The translations under genes and the position numbers were made by a program. A model generated the notes under the pieces. It saw only the letters and a program-made list of their open reading frames with translations, had not been told where the DNA came from and did no database searches. Shown here in pieces: positions 34,641 to 46,516 of a stretch of DNA of 64,000 bases (the first letter of the stretch is position 1; every line of letters starts with the position of its first letter). The DNA is from Isoetes taiwanensis (Eukaryota; Streptophyta; Lycopodiopsida; Isoetales; Isoetaceae). The stretch covers positions 6,059,962-6,123,961 of the forward strand of contig JAJEKV010000054.1 of assembly GCA_021234155.1 (NCBI GenBank), read 5' to 3'.

Positions 34641-35710
34641 GGAAAATTTTTGTACCGAGAATCATAAAGAAGAACCAAATCTCCTTCGTTGAATGTTTTT
34701 GTCTTGATCGTTTGTCATGTAAAAGATTTTTGCAACTGTTGTCCATGAAGGATACGAATATAAGCATCCCTTCTAAGTTCATCCAACTGTTCCAATTGAT
34801 AGACCCTTTCTTTGAGTCACGGTGAGGCCGGATTATAGGCGTGCTTGATTGAAAGCGTAAAAGTGGGTAGGATGTATTCAAGCGGCATGAGAGCTTCGAC
34901 CATAAACCAATTTGAAAGGGTGTGACTGTAGCTATTTTGAAACAAGTATTGTAGGCCCAAAGAACGGTAGGAAGCTTTGTTTGCCGGTCAATGCGAAGCG
35001 TCACAAATTTTCTTGAGAATTGTGACCCGAGTTTTGTTGGTGCTTTACGCCAAACCATTACCTTGAGGATAGTAAGGTGTGCTCTTGTGATGATGTATCG
35101 GGGAGATAATCATTCGGCTCCTTGATGGTATGATTGATAAAATGGACACCACGATCAGCGACCAGCTCAGGTAGGGGCACAAATCGGCGTGATAATTTGT
35201 TGATAGGGACCTTGGTTGCTTTGCCGATGTTATGCGGAAGTGCATAAGCTTCCGCCCATTTAGTAAGCGTAGTCGGTGAGAACCGAGAATGTAGCGAGAC
35301 GCGGGTGTTTGCCCGGGGAGGATCGATGGGTCCCCACAAAATCCATTCCCCATTTGGTTGAAGGGTAAGTGGCGGCCGGCGTCAAGGGAAGCGTCCGCGG
35401 GCCGTGGGCGATCCCACCGCCCGGCAAACATCACGTCTTGGCGGTGTGGGCGTGGCGTCTTTGAAAGCGTGGGCCAAAAATACCCGGCTAAGCCGGATTT
35501 TTGCGTGCCGTGGTGTCACCATGAAAATGGCCACCACCTAGCCCTTGATGAGCTTCCCGGACAATATCACGGAACTTCATGAGGTAGAACACGGCGTTCG
35601 AAGGATGGTGTCCTTACCCTTTTGTAAAGATGTCCGCAACCATGGTGTAGTCCACGGACGTCGCGGAGAAATTGATGGCGGCCCGGATTGTCGTTTGGCA
35701 TGAAGCGTCA
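34640..35710 (-). pseudogene. Integrase of gypsy B
   Basis: Blocks visible on the minus strand are LTKWAEAYALP (about 35,280), ELVADRGVHFINHTIKE (about 35,170-35,120) and STPYYPQGNGLA (about 35,090-35,050). LPTVLWAYNTCFK (about 35,000-34,940) follows in another frame. The zinc-binding part is poorly preserved. It is the same enzyme as in gypsy A, with more shifts. Confidence 0.8.
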
Positions 35711-35889
35711 TGTCCCGGTGGAAGAAGCACGTGAGGAATGCTGGCGAAAGTCATGGAACCAATGTGGTGTTGCCCGTGACTAAAAAAGTTGAGCGTCGAG
35801 GAAAGGCGTCACGAGACTCCGGTGGAGGATCATCTGTGTGGATGCGTGAAAGATAATCGGGACAACATGAGATTTGCGGCCTTGTGAAC

Positions 35890-36330
35890 AATTTCAAAGG
35901 GCAAATTCTTGGAGAAAAAAGACCAACGAGCAATGCGGCCCATGGGTGGATTTGTTGATCAAATAAAGGGAGTGCTTGGTGGTCAACAAAAATTTGTCAT
36001 TTGCCCAAAAAGGTAGTGGCGAGCGTTGGACCTGAGAAAATGAGACCCAAAGCTTCCGCGCTCTGTGGCGAGAATAGTTCAAGCTCCGCAATTGAGTTTT
36101 TTGGCGTGCTCCGGTTTGGTTTGTCGGTGCACATCATATTCTTGAAAAAGAACGGCTCCAATAGCAAGCGCAGGAGACATCGACATGAACATGAAAGGGC
36201 TTGTCCCATTGAGGAGGAACAAGAAGCGGGGGCTGAGTAAGCAAAAGCTTCAATTTGTTGGAAGCGACATCCGCTGGGAATTCCAACCCGGTGGATTCAT
36301 CACAAATGAGTTTATGAATGGGATGCAATG
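35890..36330 (-). pseudogene. RNase H region of gypsy B
   Basis: Broken minus-strand frames correspond to 21,690-22,200, with TTKHSLYLINKSTHG the counterpart of the DHQALLYLINK block. It is too degraded for active-site assignment. Confidence 0.55.
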
Positions 36331-36599
36331 GCTGCTAGTCGAGGGAATGAAGGTGGAGTAATAATTGACCTTACCCGGGAAAAGCGTGTCTCCTTGATAT
36401 TGGCGGTGCTTGAGCTTTGAGCACACAAGCGATTTTGGCAGGGATGCGTGGTGATACACCTTTTCGCGACAGCGTGTCCTAATGAGAACACACGAGGTGA
36501 CACAAAAGGTGCATTTCTCAGGATTGAGACTAATGGGACTCATCACATTCCCGAAAGGCGAGTTCAATTTATCCAAATGGTCGACCATGGAGGCGTAGG

Positions 36600-36990
36600 C
36601 GAGAGAAGTCATCTTGAAAAATTTGCAAGAAGGGATTTTCCTTCATAAAATCATAAAAAAGCGAGAGCATGATGCGTTGAAGCGTGGATGGAGAGTTTGA
36701 TAAGCCAAAGGAACCACCTTGTAGGCAAAAGTGCTTGCAGGGGTGGTGAAAGTAGTCTTGAGTTGATCAGATTCTTTGATTGAGATCGATTGTAGCGAAA
36801 AAACCATCCATGAAGGGTACATTTCATGTCGGCAACCTCTTCGAACACAGTGCGTGAAGGGAAGTGGAAAATGATCACGCTCGTGGCTTTGATTGAGTTT
36901 TGGTGGTCCGCATAAGCCAGCGGATCTTACCATTGTGTTTGAGTGCAATGGCGATGGGGCTCACCTATTCGAGAATGTTTGACCTCATAG
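36600..36990 (-). pseudogene. Reverse transcriptase of gypsy B
   Basis: Blocks SIKESDQLKTTFTTP and the acid pair IFQDDFS (FQDDF at 36,605-36,619) are present on the minus strand. The first catalytic block is shifted (FRYNRSQSK in one frame). The FQDD variant is shared with gypsy A. Confidence 0.8.
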
Positions 36991-37469
36991 ATCAAACTGC
37001 GGCAAGGAGTTTGTCAATTTCGCCTTGACACGATCGCGGTAGTGGGGTTGAGCGGTACTATCGTTGCTATCTTTGGGCGTGCATCGGACTTGGTAGGAAT
37101 GGTGAGTTCCCCAAGGTTTTGTTGATCCCGAAGATCTCGTAGCTCCGGCGAAAATGTGTTTGAACTTTTGAAGAAGTGTGGCGGCCACCTGTTTCGATAG
37201 GGTGTCGCCGGAAGATTTGCAGCAATTCCGGACGGTGATTGTTGCCCTCGTCCACAATCTCGACTTGAGTGCGAATATGGGGGATAACCCAGGTGTCTGG
37301 ACAATATGGCGGAGGTTGAAGCATAGCGGGATCGTGGCACTTTCTGCGTGGAAAAAAGAGAGGTTCTTGAGTTTCATCAAGAGAGGTTGCTTCATGGCCG
37401 CGTGGACATCTGGGAGCTCGCGGGAGATTCCACATCGAAAAGTGATCAACCCGTTGAATTCGATTGCAA

Positions 37470-38069
37470 GGAGCGGGTAAGGGTCAAGCAAAGCAGCCTG
37501 ACTGGTCACGATCAAGGGTCATTTCTCCCCAAGGATCGGCATATTAGGAGGGATAGGATAGCGGACTTTCGCGGTGGAGCCTGAACTTGATAGATATTTT
37601 AGGCGTCCTCCGAGAATCGGTGTAGCGGAGAGAGGGTTCGGCATTGTCGGCCGGAAATAATTTTACACGTTTCCAAGTCCATGGTGGCATTGAGGTGACC
37701 ATCTGTGATGACTAAGCGATCCGTGTGTGTGATAATGGATACTCTTGGCTGGCGGAGAAAAGGTCGCCCGACCAACATTTCGTAATCACACGGATCTTCT
37801 CCGGCCTTCCAAACACCAAATTCCAAAGGGAATCGGAGATCACCAATGTTGATGTGAAGAGGCGTGGCTTGAGGTCGGCGTGATATGGCCATTAGCCAAT
37901 TTGATGTCATATGGGGCCGCGATAGAGTTGTTTGATGCCCATTTGTTTTGCGGAGTTTATCCAGTGATGAGATTGACAGCGCTACCTCAGTCAATTTGAA
38001 CATGATTGACTTGTTGATTGCCCACCGTGGCATGCGAGTGGGAGTAAGGTAGCAAGCAGCCCCAACCAA
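37470..38069 (-). pseudogene. Aspartic protease of gypsy B
   Basis: The active-site block read as NHVQID in gypsy A is followed here by a frame change (near 37,990). VGRPFLRQP is visible near 37,765. Equivalent to 23,464-24,010. Confidence 0.65.
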
Positions 38070-38479
38070 AGCGGTCGGGGAGTGGTGGCGGTCCTTGAGG
38101 CAGGGCGAGTTTCAAAATTGTGGCCAAACTTAAAGGAATTTTGATTTTTGCTAATTCCTCTTGGGTTCGAGGCACATGAGAAAAAGGATCTGCTTTGGAT
38201 CCACAGTCTTTGGAGTGCGTGGTAATGAAGCGGCAACTTCTTTGAGTAGGTCAACCTCGGCTGACTATATTTGGATAGGTGCGAGGCGTGGAGGTTGAGG
38301 CGTGGAAGGTGTTTCTTGTCTTTGTTGAGCTCGAGTAGTGGCATGAACATTGGCTAACGTCGCGACCTTGACAACTTGCATGAGGTTGGAATGCTTTGTC
38401 GAACTTTAGGCATGACATGCGGCATGAGTTTCTCAAATCGGGGGCAAAGTGAACCTTTTTTCGTCATCATGAGGAATGG

Positions 38480-40312
38480 TATCGACTGCAAAAGCGGGTT
38501 GCGTGCCATTAGAAATAATGGTTAAGGGGCGTGGCATACAGTGCGGCGTGAAACTAAACCAACCCAATTTGATGGCTGAGGCCCCGGAGGATTAAGTGCA
38601 CGAAAAATTTCTTCACGTGCTTGTTGATCCATCGAGGTTGATTGGCGGAGGAGCTGGTTGATAAGCGTGATTGCTGAGGTGCGCGAGGTGGCTTCGAAGA
38701 ACAGGGGCCGGTCCTTGTTTGCCATTAGCAATCGAGTTGGTAAGCCATGAGGCGGACCGATGTGATAGTCCGATTTGTGCGAGGAATTTGCACTTGAACT
38801 TGTGGAAGTTGAGGACCGCCCGTGGTGGTATGACCCCATTCTTGGCGGTGATAAACGAGCTTCGAAGGATCAAAAGGAGGGCGTGTATTGGGTCCCGTTG
38901 TTGCTCTGATGGCGATAGAGTTGATTGGGTTGCACTGCGATGGTGGCTGGCGATAGTGCGATTGAGTCTTTGAGGTGTAGTTTGCACTTGATAAACCATC
39001 TTGTTGGAAAGGTGTAGGATGAGTCGCGAGTGCACTCTTAGGTGGCATGATTGCACATGTTGCATCTTTACAATGAAGCGGGCCATTGGTGGAGTTGCAC
39101 TCATTAGCCAAGTGGCCTTGATATTTCTGAGATATGGTAATCCGACCGCTGGCTAGCGGGCGTGTTGAGGTTGAACAGTGATCACGCGGGAACCATGGCG
39201 GGTGGAATGAAAGGGAGCTCCACGAAGAGCCATACGGGAGGAAACATTGGTGAAAGTGATTGACAAGATCGATAGCTTTGCTCCAAAGTCTTGGTATGAG
39301 TATTGGTCATGAAGTCCGGATAGGCTGGAGGAAGTCCTTGGAGAAACCAGACCAAGATCGGCTCGTGTGGGGTACTCCTTGAGTTTCTTTGGCGAGAATG
39401 TGAAGTCGATCACGCAAAAATCGAGGCGGACTCCATGGGCTCTTGTTGAAGGTCATTGAGTTGCTTGAGATGAAGTTGATCATCATCCGTGGTCCCATAG
39501 TGAAAAAAAGCGGTTTTTCATTTCGGACCAATCTTGTTTTGGCTTTTGTTGGACATGAGCCGATGGTGGAAAAGATGTGGAATTCCAGTTGAGGTTGCGC
39601 ATGACCATTTAGGACAGCGAGCCTCAAATTCTTCCATGTGGGCACTGAGCACTTTGGTCTCTGGGTTTGCCTTTTCGTGTTGCCAAGGTAGGATAAGTCA
39701 ACTTAAGGGTCACGAAAGGTAGAGGTAAAAGTCTTTGGGCTGGACAGAACATGATAGTGAGGATAGTGAGGTGGAGTTGGCGGTGGCATGGTGCACGAAA
39801 GACCACGATGAAGGGTTTTGAGGTCGGTGCTGGAGGTGCGGATCATTGGTTTTGAGTTGTAAATAGGAAGAGTGGTGGGAAATGTAGGGAAGGGAAATTC
39901 ACGGGGATGAGCAAAAGAGACACGTGGATATCCACGTCCACCCGTAGGAGATGATGGTTGTGAAGGCAGAGGTATGGCGGAAAGACCGATGGATGAAGGC
40001 ATGTTCGGGTATAAAAGTAAGGTTGTGCGGGGTTGAGCGGATAGGGCTCGGATAGTGATAGGAGGCTGAAGGCCGGAGCAATGTTGGCACGCTTTGAGGC
40101 GAGAATTTGGGCCGAGACATGACAGGGAGGTGTGGGTGGGCCGGACGAGCCCTAGGATCAATGTGGCCTCCCTCAATGTCATAAGCGCATCCATACATGT
40201 CACTTAACAGCTTCCCTTCGATGATGGCGCTCAAGCGAGGACGCGATGGGGAAAGCAGTTCTACGGGCGTGAAGTTTGGACGGACATGGCGACGGAAGAA
40301 AGGGAAATTCAA
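38480..40312 (-). pseudogene. Gag of gypsy B
   Basis: The N-terminal frame begins at 40,312. DMYGCAYDIEGGHID matches the gypsy A counterpart DMYGSAYDIEGGHL. The nucleocapsid end near 39,110 keeps MANECNSTNGPLHCKD, but both zinc knuckles are broken as read. Confidence 0.6.
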
Positions 40313-40329
40313 TCAGACCGGCAGCCGCA

Positions 40330-40918
40330 TGTTTGGGGTCTGGGTTCGGGGAACTCTACCAAGACAGCCTTTGCGAGGACCCTTGATCTACCAGAGAATC
40401 AGAGGGACTATGTCCGGGATTTGCAAGAAAAGAACAAGAAGAAGAAAAGCGAAGTAAGAGAACAATGAGAGGAAAATGATAAGCTTCCTTTGATATCAAT
40501 GATGAACATACATGAGCTCTTTAATCGAGAGAAGGCTGAAGAGAGACAAGACTCAAAACTCATCTAAAAACTCATGTGCTAGCTCTACTCATATATATAG
40601 TACAATGGCCTTTGGCCCAATATAGACACTGGACCGATCCGGTGTTTAAACTCCTTGAAGGAGGCCTGATTTGCAGGAATGTTGGCGGTGCCTCTTGAAG
40701 TGCCTAAAATCACGTTGATGCTGACGCGGGCGGTGACGGGCCGTCACTTGTCTGAGCGGTGCCTCTTGTTGACGGACGCAGGTTTTGACTGCGTGGTCTG
40801 CTGCTTGGTCTTCTGCTGAGCCTTTGATGGCTGACCCGTGGCTGACTGTGGATCCTTGTTCTTGACCTGGTCCGTCGTATGCATGAATAGTCTGTACCCA
40901 GGAGGCACAGGACTAACA
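40330..40918 (-). repeat. LTR of gypsy B (5' LTR in element orientation)
   Basis: This 589-bp repeat is the best preserved LTR of the four at its outer ends (TGTTTGGGGTCTGG ... GGACTAACA). The ACTCATATATATAGTACAATGG block is at 40,587-40,608. Confidence 0.92.
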
Positions 40919-41299
40919 GGGACTTATAAGAAGCCCTATTAGCCCTCTAATAAACATCACAATAGATCCAAACAGACGAATTAGATTATCAACTAAGGTA
41001 GAAATAAAGAACACTGCAAGCTATGAGGATACAAAAAATGATCCTTCTAAGATGAGCAAGAACACTCCAAGGTCAAAATTCCAGCCTCGACCCCAACCAA
41101 GAGTCTCAAACTCAATGCTATAACTAACCAAAACCTAGAAAATGATTTAGCCAACCAAAACTCTTACAAGAAGAATTAAAGTTGAGCAATTAGTGGCAAG
41201 GCATGAGTTCGGAGGATATCGAGAAAAAGTCGACAAAAGGAGTTAGTTTATGAAGAAAGGGAATCAAGTTTTGCATTGAAGAAAGAGTAGAAGGAGTCT

Positions 41300-42000
41300 C
41301 TGAGTCAAAGGTATAGTGATCAATTTGTCGACTCAACAGCTTCATCAAGCGGGGAATCAAGGTATTCGTGGTATCATTTAGTAGCGACAAGGATCCATAA
41401 AGATCGCGAAGTCACGTGAGTGTAGTACAACTCTACGTATCTTGTGAATTGCCCCTCTAACATATAGTAATGATACGAAGACAAAAGCCAAACATGCAAT
41501 AGGCTTGGACAACCTCTCTGCAGAACAATCTAACCCAATCTGGTTTTTTGTCCAAACCTTCCTGATCCATACTAAACTTCTCCATCAAATCATTTAAATC
41601 CATATCTTCACCCTTCCTTATGAAAGCGTCCTCGGATCCCCAACATTTCTCTTAGGCAGATTCGGATAAGCTATCAAGATCAAGAAAAAAGAAATTAGAA
41701 TCAATGACATTCAAATTAGAAACAAATAAGTCAAAAGAGCCCTTAAAAGCACCAATAGAATTCCACTTCCTATCATATTTATCTGCATGAGGTGTTGGAA
41801 GTTCTTCTTGCTGCCTTCCTTCAAAAGGAAGTATTCTTAACAAAGCTTCATGCCTTGGTACGTTTTGATCACAATAGTTGAATTCTATGATCATTGAAGC
41901 TATCAATTAGGGCAATCTTCTTATTAGAAGGTATCATCGGAGGTATCTTTGCAACTTTCTCTTTGTTTTTGCACAACAAACTATACGAGTGTATCATTGT
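41300..42000 (-). pseudogene. Unrecognised degenerate protein-coding region (copy III)
   Basis: Counterpart of 8,500-9,180. KYDRKWNSIGAFKGSFDLF is again readable (about 41,795-41,735), and the same frame break follows it near 41,670. The C-terminal part (DWVRLFCREVVQAY near 41,535) is shifted further downstream. Confidence 0.4.
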
Positions 42001-42646
42001 TTTGACATCCATGTTTCATGAGATACATAGTTTTGGTGCAGATTGTTCGAAAACATGGCCAGCAAAGCGCTTAGAAATTTGGGAATTGGAATTGGTGGTT
42101 CTAGTTCAATAGTGGTTTTAAGGATAACCATGTGCATGTAGAAATCTGGCGAGGGTTATCCTCTACTTATGCCATTTTATACAAGAGGGGGTGAACAAAA
42201 CTTTTGAGTGATTGAGCGAGCATTTATACTCGATGATGGAAGATTGAAAAGTGACCTCCGCCATTAATGGATCTCTTTAAGGTTGGCCACATGCATCTAA
42301 ACTCTTTGTGCAATGCGTGCTATATAGCGAGAGACAAAATTATCTGATATACCTCGAGGAAAATGGGAGACAAGCTTATCTCGAGGTCTAACAACTCTTG
42401 TTTGGAGCCAAATTAGACTGTTAAGCTAAATTTTTCCCTCCATTTCGTCACGGTAAGTCTTCTCATATGGGATTTTTTCGTTCTTGAAGCATTCTTCAAA
42501 ACTTAGGATATGGGATATTTTGAGTTTTTGAAGATTGTTCTTGGTACCATAGTTTAGGGTTCTTACATCCCATTTTAGGCGGTTCATAGAAATCCATTGA
42601 TAACATCCTTGCCCTATTAAAACATTCTTGACAACGGTATTTGAAC

Positions 42647-44061
42647 ATGGATCGTTATTTTAGGTATGATTGCAATGCTTATGAAGGCTATTTCTTGGTT
42701 TCATGATGTAAAATTGCCTTGGACTTGATACTGAGGAGAATGAACTTCGAAGATCCTATGGCAGCAGTTGATGAGGATGGGCCATGGGAAGACAATATGA
42801 GTTTTCAATGTGCATCATCTATTTCATCTCTAGTTGTAGCATCTCGGTTAAGAAAACCACCAAGAAGATTCTCGGTTTGTCCAAGACAAACCATTCAATG
42901 AATAGTATTGATATTCATGCATGGAATTGCATTCCATCATTCGAATGTGGCATCAGTTTTGGGATGAAGAGAGGATCATTTGAGAAACTGGTTGGTCTTA
43001 TTATATTATACCTCATTAAACCAAGCCAGAAAGTCAGGCCTCTTGTAGACCCTCGAAAAACTATAGCTATGGTTCTCTATTTTCTTGCTCATGGTGAGAT
43101 GCCTTTACATATTGGGCAAATGTTTTATGTTGGAAAAGCCATTATCCAGAAATATACCAAGAAGGTGATATTAGCTTTGGCTTCTAAGACCATGCTTTAT
43201 AAAAAATTCATTGCTTTACCCTCAAGCTAGAGACTGCTCGATATCATGAAGGAGTTTGAAGATGCCATAGGTTTGCCTCATATTTTTGGTGTTGTTGATA
43301 GTTCTCACATATTCTTATCTGAGAAAGCCATGGAGGAAAGACAAAGGGGATGAATACTACAACTTGGACATAAGAGGCATTCCTACCTAATGCAAGATTT
43401 AGTAATACATTACGGAATGTTTATTAATGTTCATAGTGTATGAGGCATTCCTACCTAATGCAAGATTTAGTAATACGATACGGAATGTTTATTAATGTTC
43501 ATAGTGTATGGACAAGTTTTTGCATGATTTCAATCAATTCAAGAAGGGTCTATGGTACAAGAGGCTTGCGACAAAAGCGGTCTGCTGACAACTTGTTATC
43601 AAATGAATGGCAAGAAAATTAACGAAGGAGAGGTGGAATCCTTGATGGAGATGTGATAGTCGATATTCCACCAATGTTATTAGGTGATTCAACATATCCG
43701 AGTAGAAGGTTCTTAATAAAGATCTTTCCAGATGGTATAGGATTTTTTGGCAGTTTAACAAGAGGGTTTGCAAGGGCCGAGTATGTGTAAAGAATGATTT
43801 TGGAATTGTAAACGAGAAATTCAGGATCGTTAAGGCTTTGCTTATTCATGTTGGCAGGGCAGCCAAGATCGTTCATGCCACATGTGTCCTATAGAACTTC
43901 TGCATAATAAAAGCTTCGGAATGGAGATCTTGCGCTTAGAAGCTGACTTGCTAGATACAAACTATTATGGGACTGAAGAAATGAACGTGAAAATGAAGAA
44001 GAAAGGACACTTGATCGGACATGTCATCTACCGAAATAGGGACGGCAGAAATATAGCTTGA
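42647..44061 (+). pseudogene. PIF/Harbinger DDE transposase (copy III), inactivated
   Basis: This is the third copy. The 148-codon frame 42,784-43,230 is the longest open part and contains PSQKVRPLVDPRKTIAMVLY. The 68-bp duplication at 43,374/43,442, the Lys in the KNDFGIV block (about 43,789-43,812) and the C-terminal stop are all shared with copy II. It differs from copy II by scattered substitutions, many of them amino-acid changes (for example PHVDPKKVV against PLVDPRKTI), more than the flanking non-coding DNA seems to show. Confidence 0.8.
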
Positions 44062-44064
44062 CTG

Positions 44065-45419
44065 GTATTGAAATGTTTCTAGATTTTTGGAATTTGAGAT
44101 CACTACTTTGATTCATTCATTCAATCTTCATTCATTCATTGTCACAATCTGAAATGCCAGGTTGCATATAATTACTTGATTCTAAACCATTTATATTTTA
44201 ATATAACTGCTTTCCCATTGGTGGAACAACTGTTTTGCTTCAATTCAATTGCAGTTGCATATATTTTAATTCTCTTGTGAAATTTTTCTGCAGTATAGAT
44301 GTAGATGATTGGTTGAGACTGCATGTGAAAACTTTATTCAAGTCAGATAAATGATTTTGGAGATACAAACATTTGAGTAAAAGTTCAATTTTGGTTAATG
44401 GAAGTCAACTCTGCTTATACATAATGTTCATTTCCAGTAGTTGAGTATGAGAATGAAATTGGTTATATATAAGAGTGTGATCTATTGTGAATGCAAGTTC
44501 AATAAGAAACTAATACTCCCAGCAACTGTACATGGATAGGTATTCTGCAGTTTTAAAACAACAATATTTGGCATAAAACATTCGCAAAAAAACAAAAGTT
44601 TATTTATATGAACGAATTCTGTTACAGAAAATAAGCTCAATAAGAGCATTACAGCATTGTTATTCTTATCGAACCGAAATGTTACACTACTTTCTGTTAT
44701 CTATTGTGTGAAAGAGCGTACAATGTTCTAAATCTTTGAGATACTTGCATAACATTCCTAGGAAATTACTTGTAAGTTAAAACTTGTGTCAATCTTCATT
44801 ACAGCAAACTTAAATCGACTTATAGACACATAACAAGCATATTTAGCAAGCTATTAGACAGAAAACAAGATATAAGTGAAACTAGAGAAAGCGGGGAGTT
44901 GAAAAAAGCGATTTAAGCACAGGTTTCATATATTAACAAATCATATGGTGACAAAAAGATTATATTTTGCAGGTCCGATTCTAAGAGGCCAGTAGGCAGT
45001 TTCATATCTCAGATTTACACGCAAAATCTTCACAAAGAGGGGGGGGGAGGGAGAAGTGAATTCTCTTAGTTAGCCAACTAGAATACTATTTCTAGAGAAC
45101 AAGGAGCCAAGGAGTCAGCCAGGGCAGTTTTCACACGATACAACTGGTATTTTCACCTCCCAAAGGCATCATCTTTTATGATGCTTCACATGCACGAGCT
45201 CTACATGAGTCCTCTGTTGGAAAGGTGCTTGTTCAGCCCAAGTCACTAACTCTGGCTCAATTGCCCATGGACTAATAGCCCAGAATCACCCTCTGACTAA
45301 CACTAGCATGCAAACTCCTATGTTGGAGCTCTTCAAGCTCGACATACTCCACCATTAAGGAGCTTGAGATTGGAACTAACAATATCTTAGAAAACTTAGA
45401 ATAGTACCTTAGGAATTGA
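44065..45419. other. Non-coding flank (copy III) with empty MITE site
   Basis: Matches 440-2,095 of copy I except that the MITE is absent: GGGAGAAGTGAATTC at 45,049-45,063 contains the target AGAA once. A 29-bp stretch at 45,227-45,255 is present only in this copy. Confidence 0.75.
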
Positions 45420-46516
45420 CACTAGTTTGTCTGTTTTGAAACAGCAAGCTTCGCAATCTCAAGAAGAGTGTCGTTTGTTATCTGGCAAATGCTCTCTATT
45501 ATGGTAGCCATTAATTGAGCAATTTTTAAACTATTTGCTGACCTCATTGTATCCAATTTCCTGATCAACTCATGCTTCTAAATGATTCTTTCCTCATGAA
45601 ATCAAGCTTTGTTTTCTCATTCTCCCCAAAAGTAGTAGCCACATTTGAAATCCCATCTATATCTTTATCTCGTGCTTTTGAGACCTTTTTTTGGTACATT
45701 TGGCTTATTACTAACTCTAGGATGATTGCATGCAACAAACCTAGAATTTGGTATCGGAAGAATTTGTATGCACTTGGAATATCCTTACTTGAATTGTTCT
45801 CTTGACCACTTGAGTTTGTTGTTGTTTCTTTCATTAGCCACAGGGCTGATAGGAGTGTTATCTGCAATATTTATGAACTCTTCTTCCTCAAAAACTGCAC
45901 TTGTTCCAATTGTCTCATAAAATGACTCAAACATTTATGTGTTCGTGTACATTCCAGCATCCTCAAATGCCTCTGGTCCAAACTTTCCATCATTTCTTGC
46001 ACCAGGTATATCCCTTTCATTCATTACTCTATGGTTAAGATCTTCCATTATAACACACTATGGCCAATTAGATGGTTACTTTTGTTCTTTGGGATGCTTC
46101 TTTCTCATCCCTGAATTTTATTTGTAATTTATCCCATTTATTTCTCAATTGCCTCAGTTCTACCAGGCCGTGTACTGTGACTTGCAATTTTAGCATAATC
46201 ATGTCCATTTGTTTCAAAAGAGATTAATACTTCAGGTAATTTCTCGTCTTGTTGATCCTTTTTTCATCTTCTGGGATTGCAATTTGATGCACTAGAAGGT
46301 TTAGAATGGATCTCAATAGCAAGAGGTTGGAAAATTGATCCCGTCACCCTCTTGATTTTTCTTGGAGCCATTTTCTTAGTTCTAGAGGAGACAAATGGCT
46401 TTGCAACAACTGGCAATGAGGATCTAGTGGCCTTTATCATGAACTTAAACCTGATTTATGAAGAATCAATAGAAAAACATGGGCGAAAGGAATGTGGCTA
46501 TAACCTAATAATTTAA
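45420..46516 (-). pseudogene. Possible SANT-like accessory protein of the Harbinger element (copy III)
   Basis: Counterpart of 2,096-3,186, broken in the middle near 45,578 and altered around 45,670-45,770. The end SLKIAQLMATIIESICQ is still readable in another frame. See the copy I entry for the reasoning on function. Confidence 0.3.

Larger units (their letters stand above)
29993..40918 (-). mobile_element. Ty3/gypsy LTR retrotransposon B (minus strand, 10,926 bp)
   Basis: This is a second member of the same family as gypsy A, with the same orientation, gene order and internal landmarks at an offset of about 14 kb. It lies in copy III inside the 98-codon frame seen intact at 8,070-8,366. 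It contains gag, protease, RT, RNase H, integrase, the extra downstream region and a polypurine tract. It is more broken than A, with most of the damage at CAG/CTG trinucleotides. Copy II lacks an insertion at this site. Confidence 0.92.
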
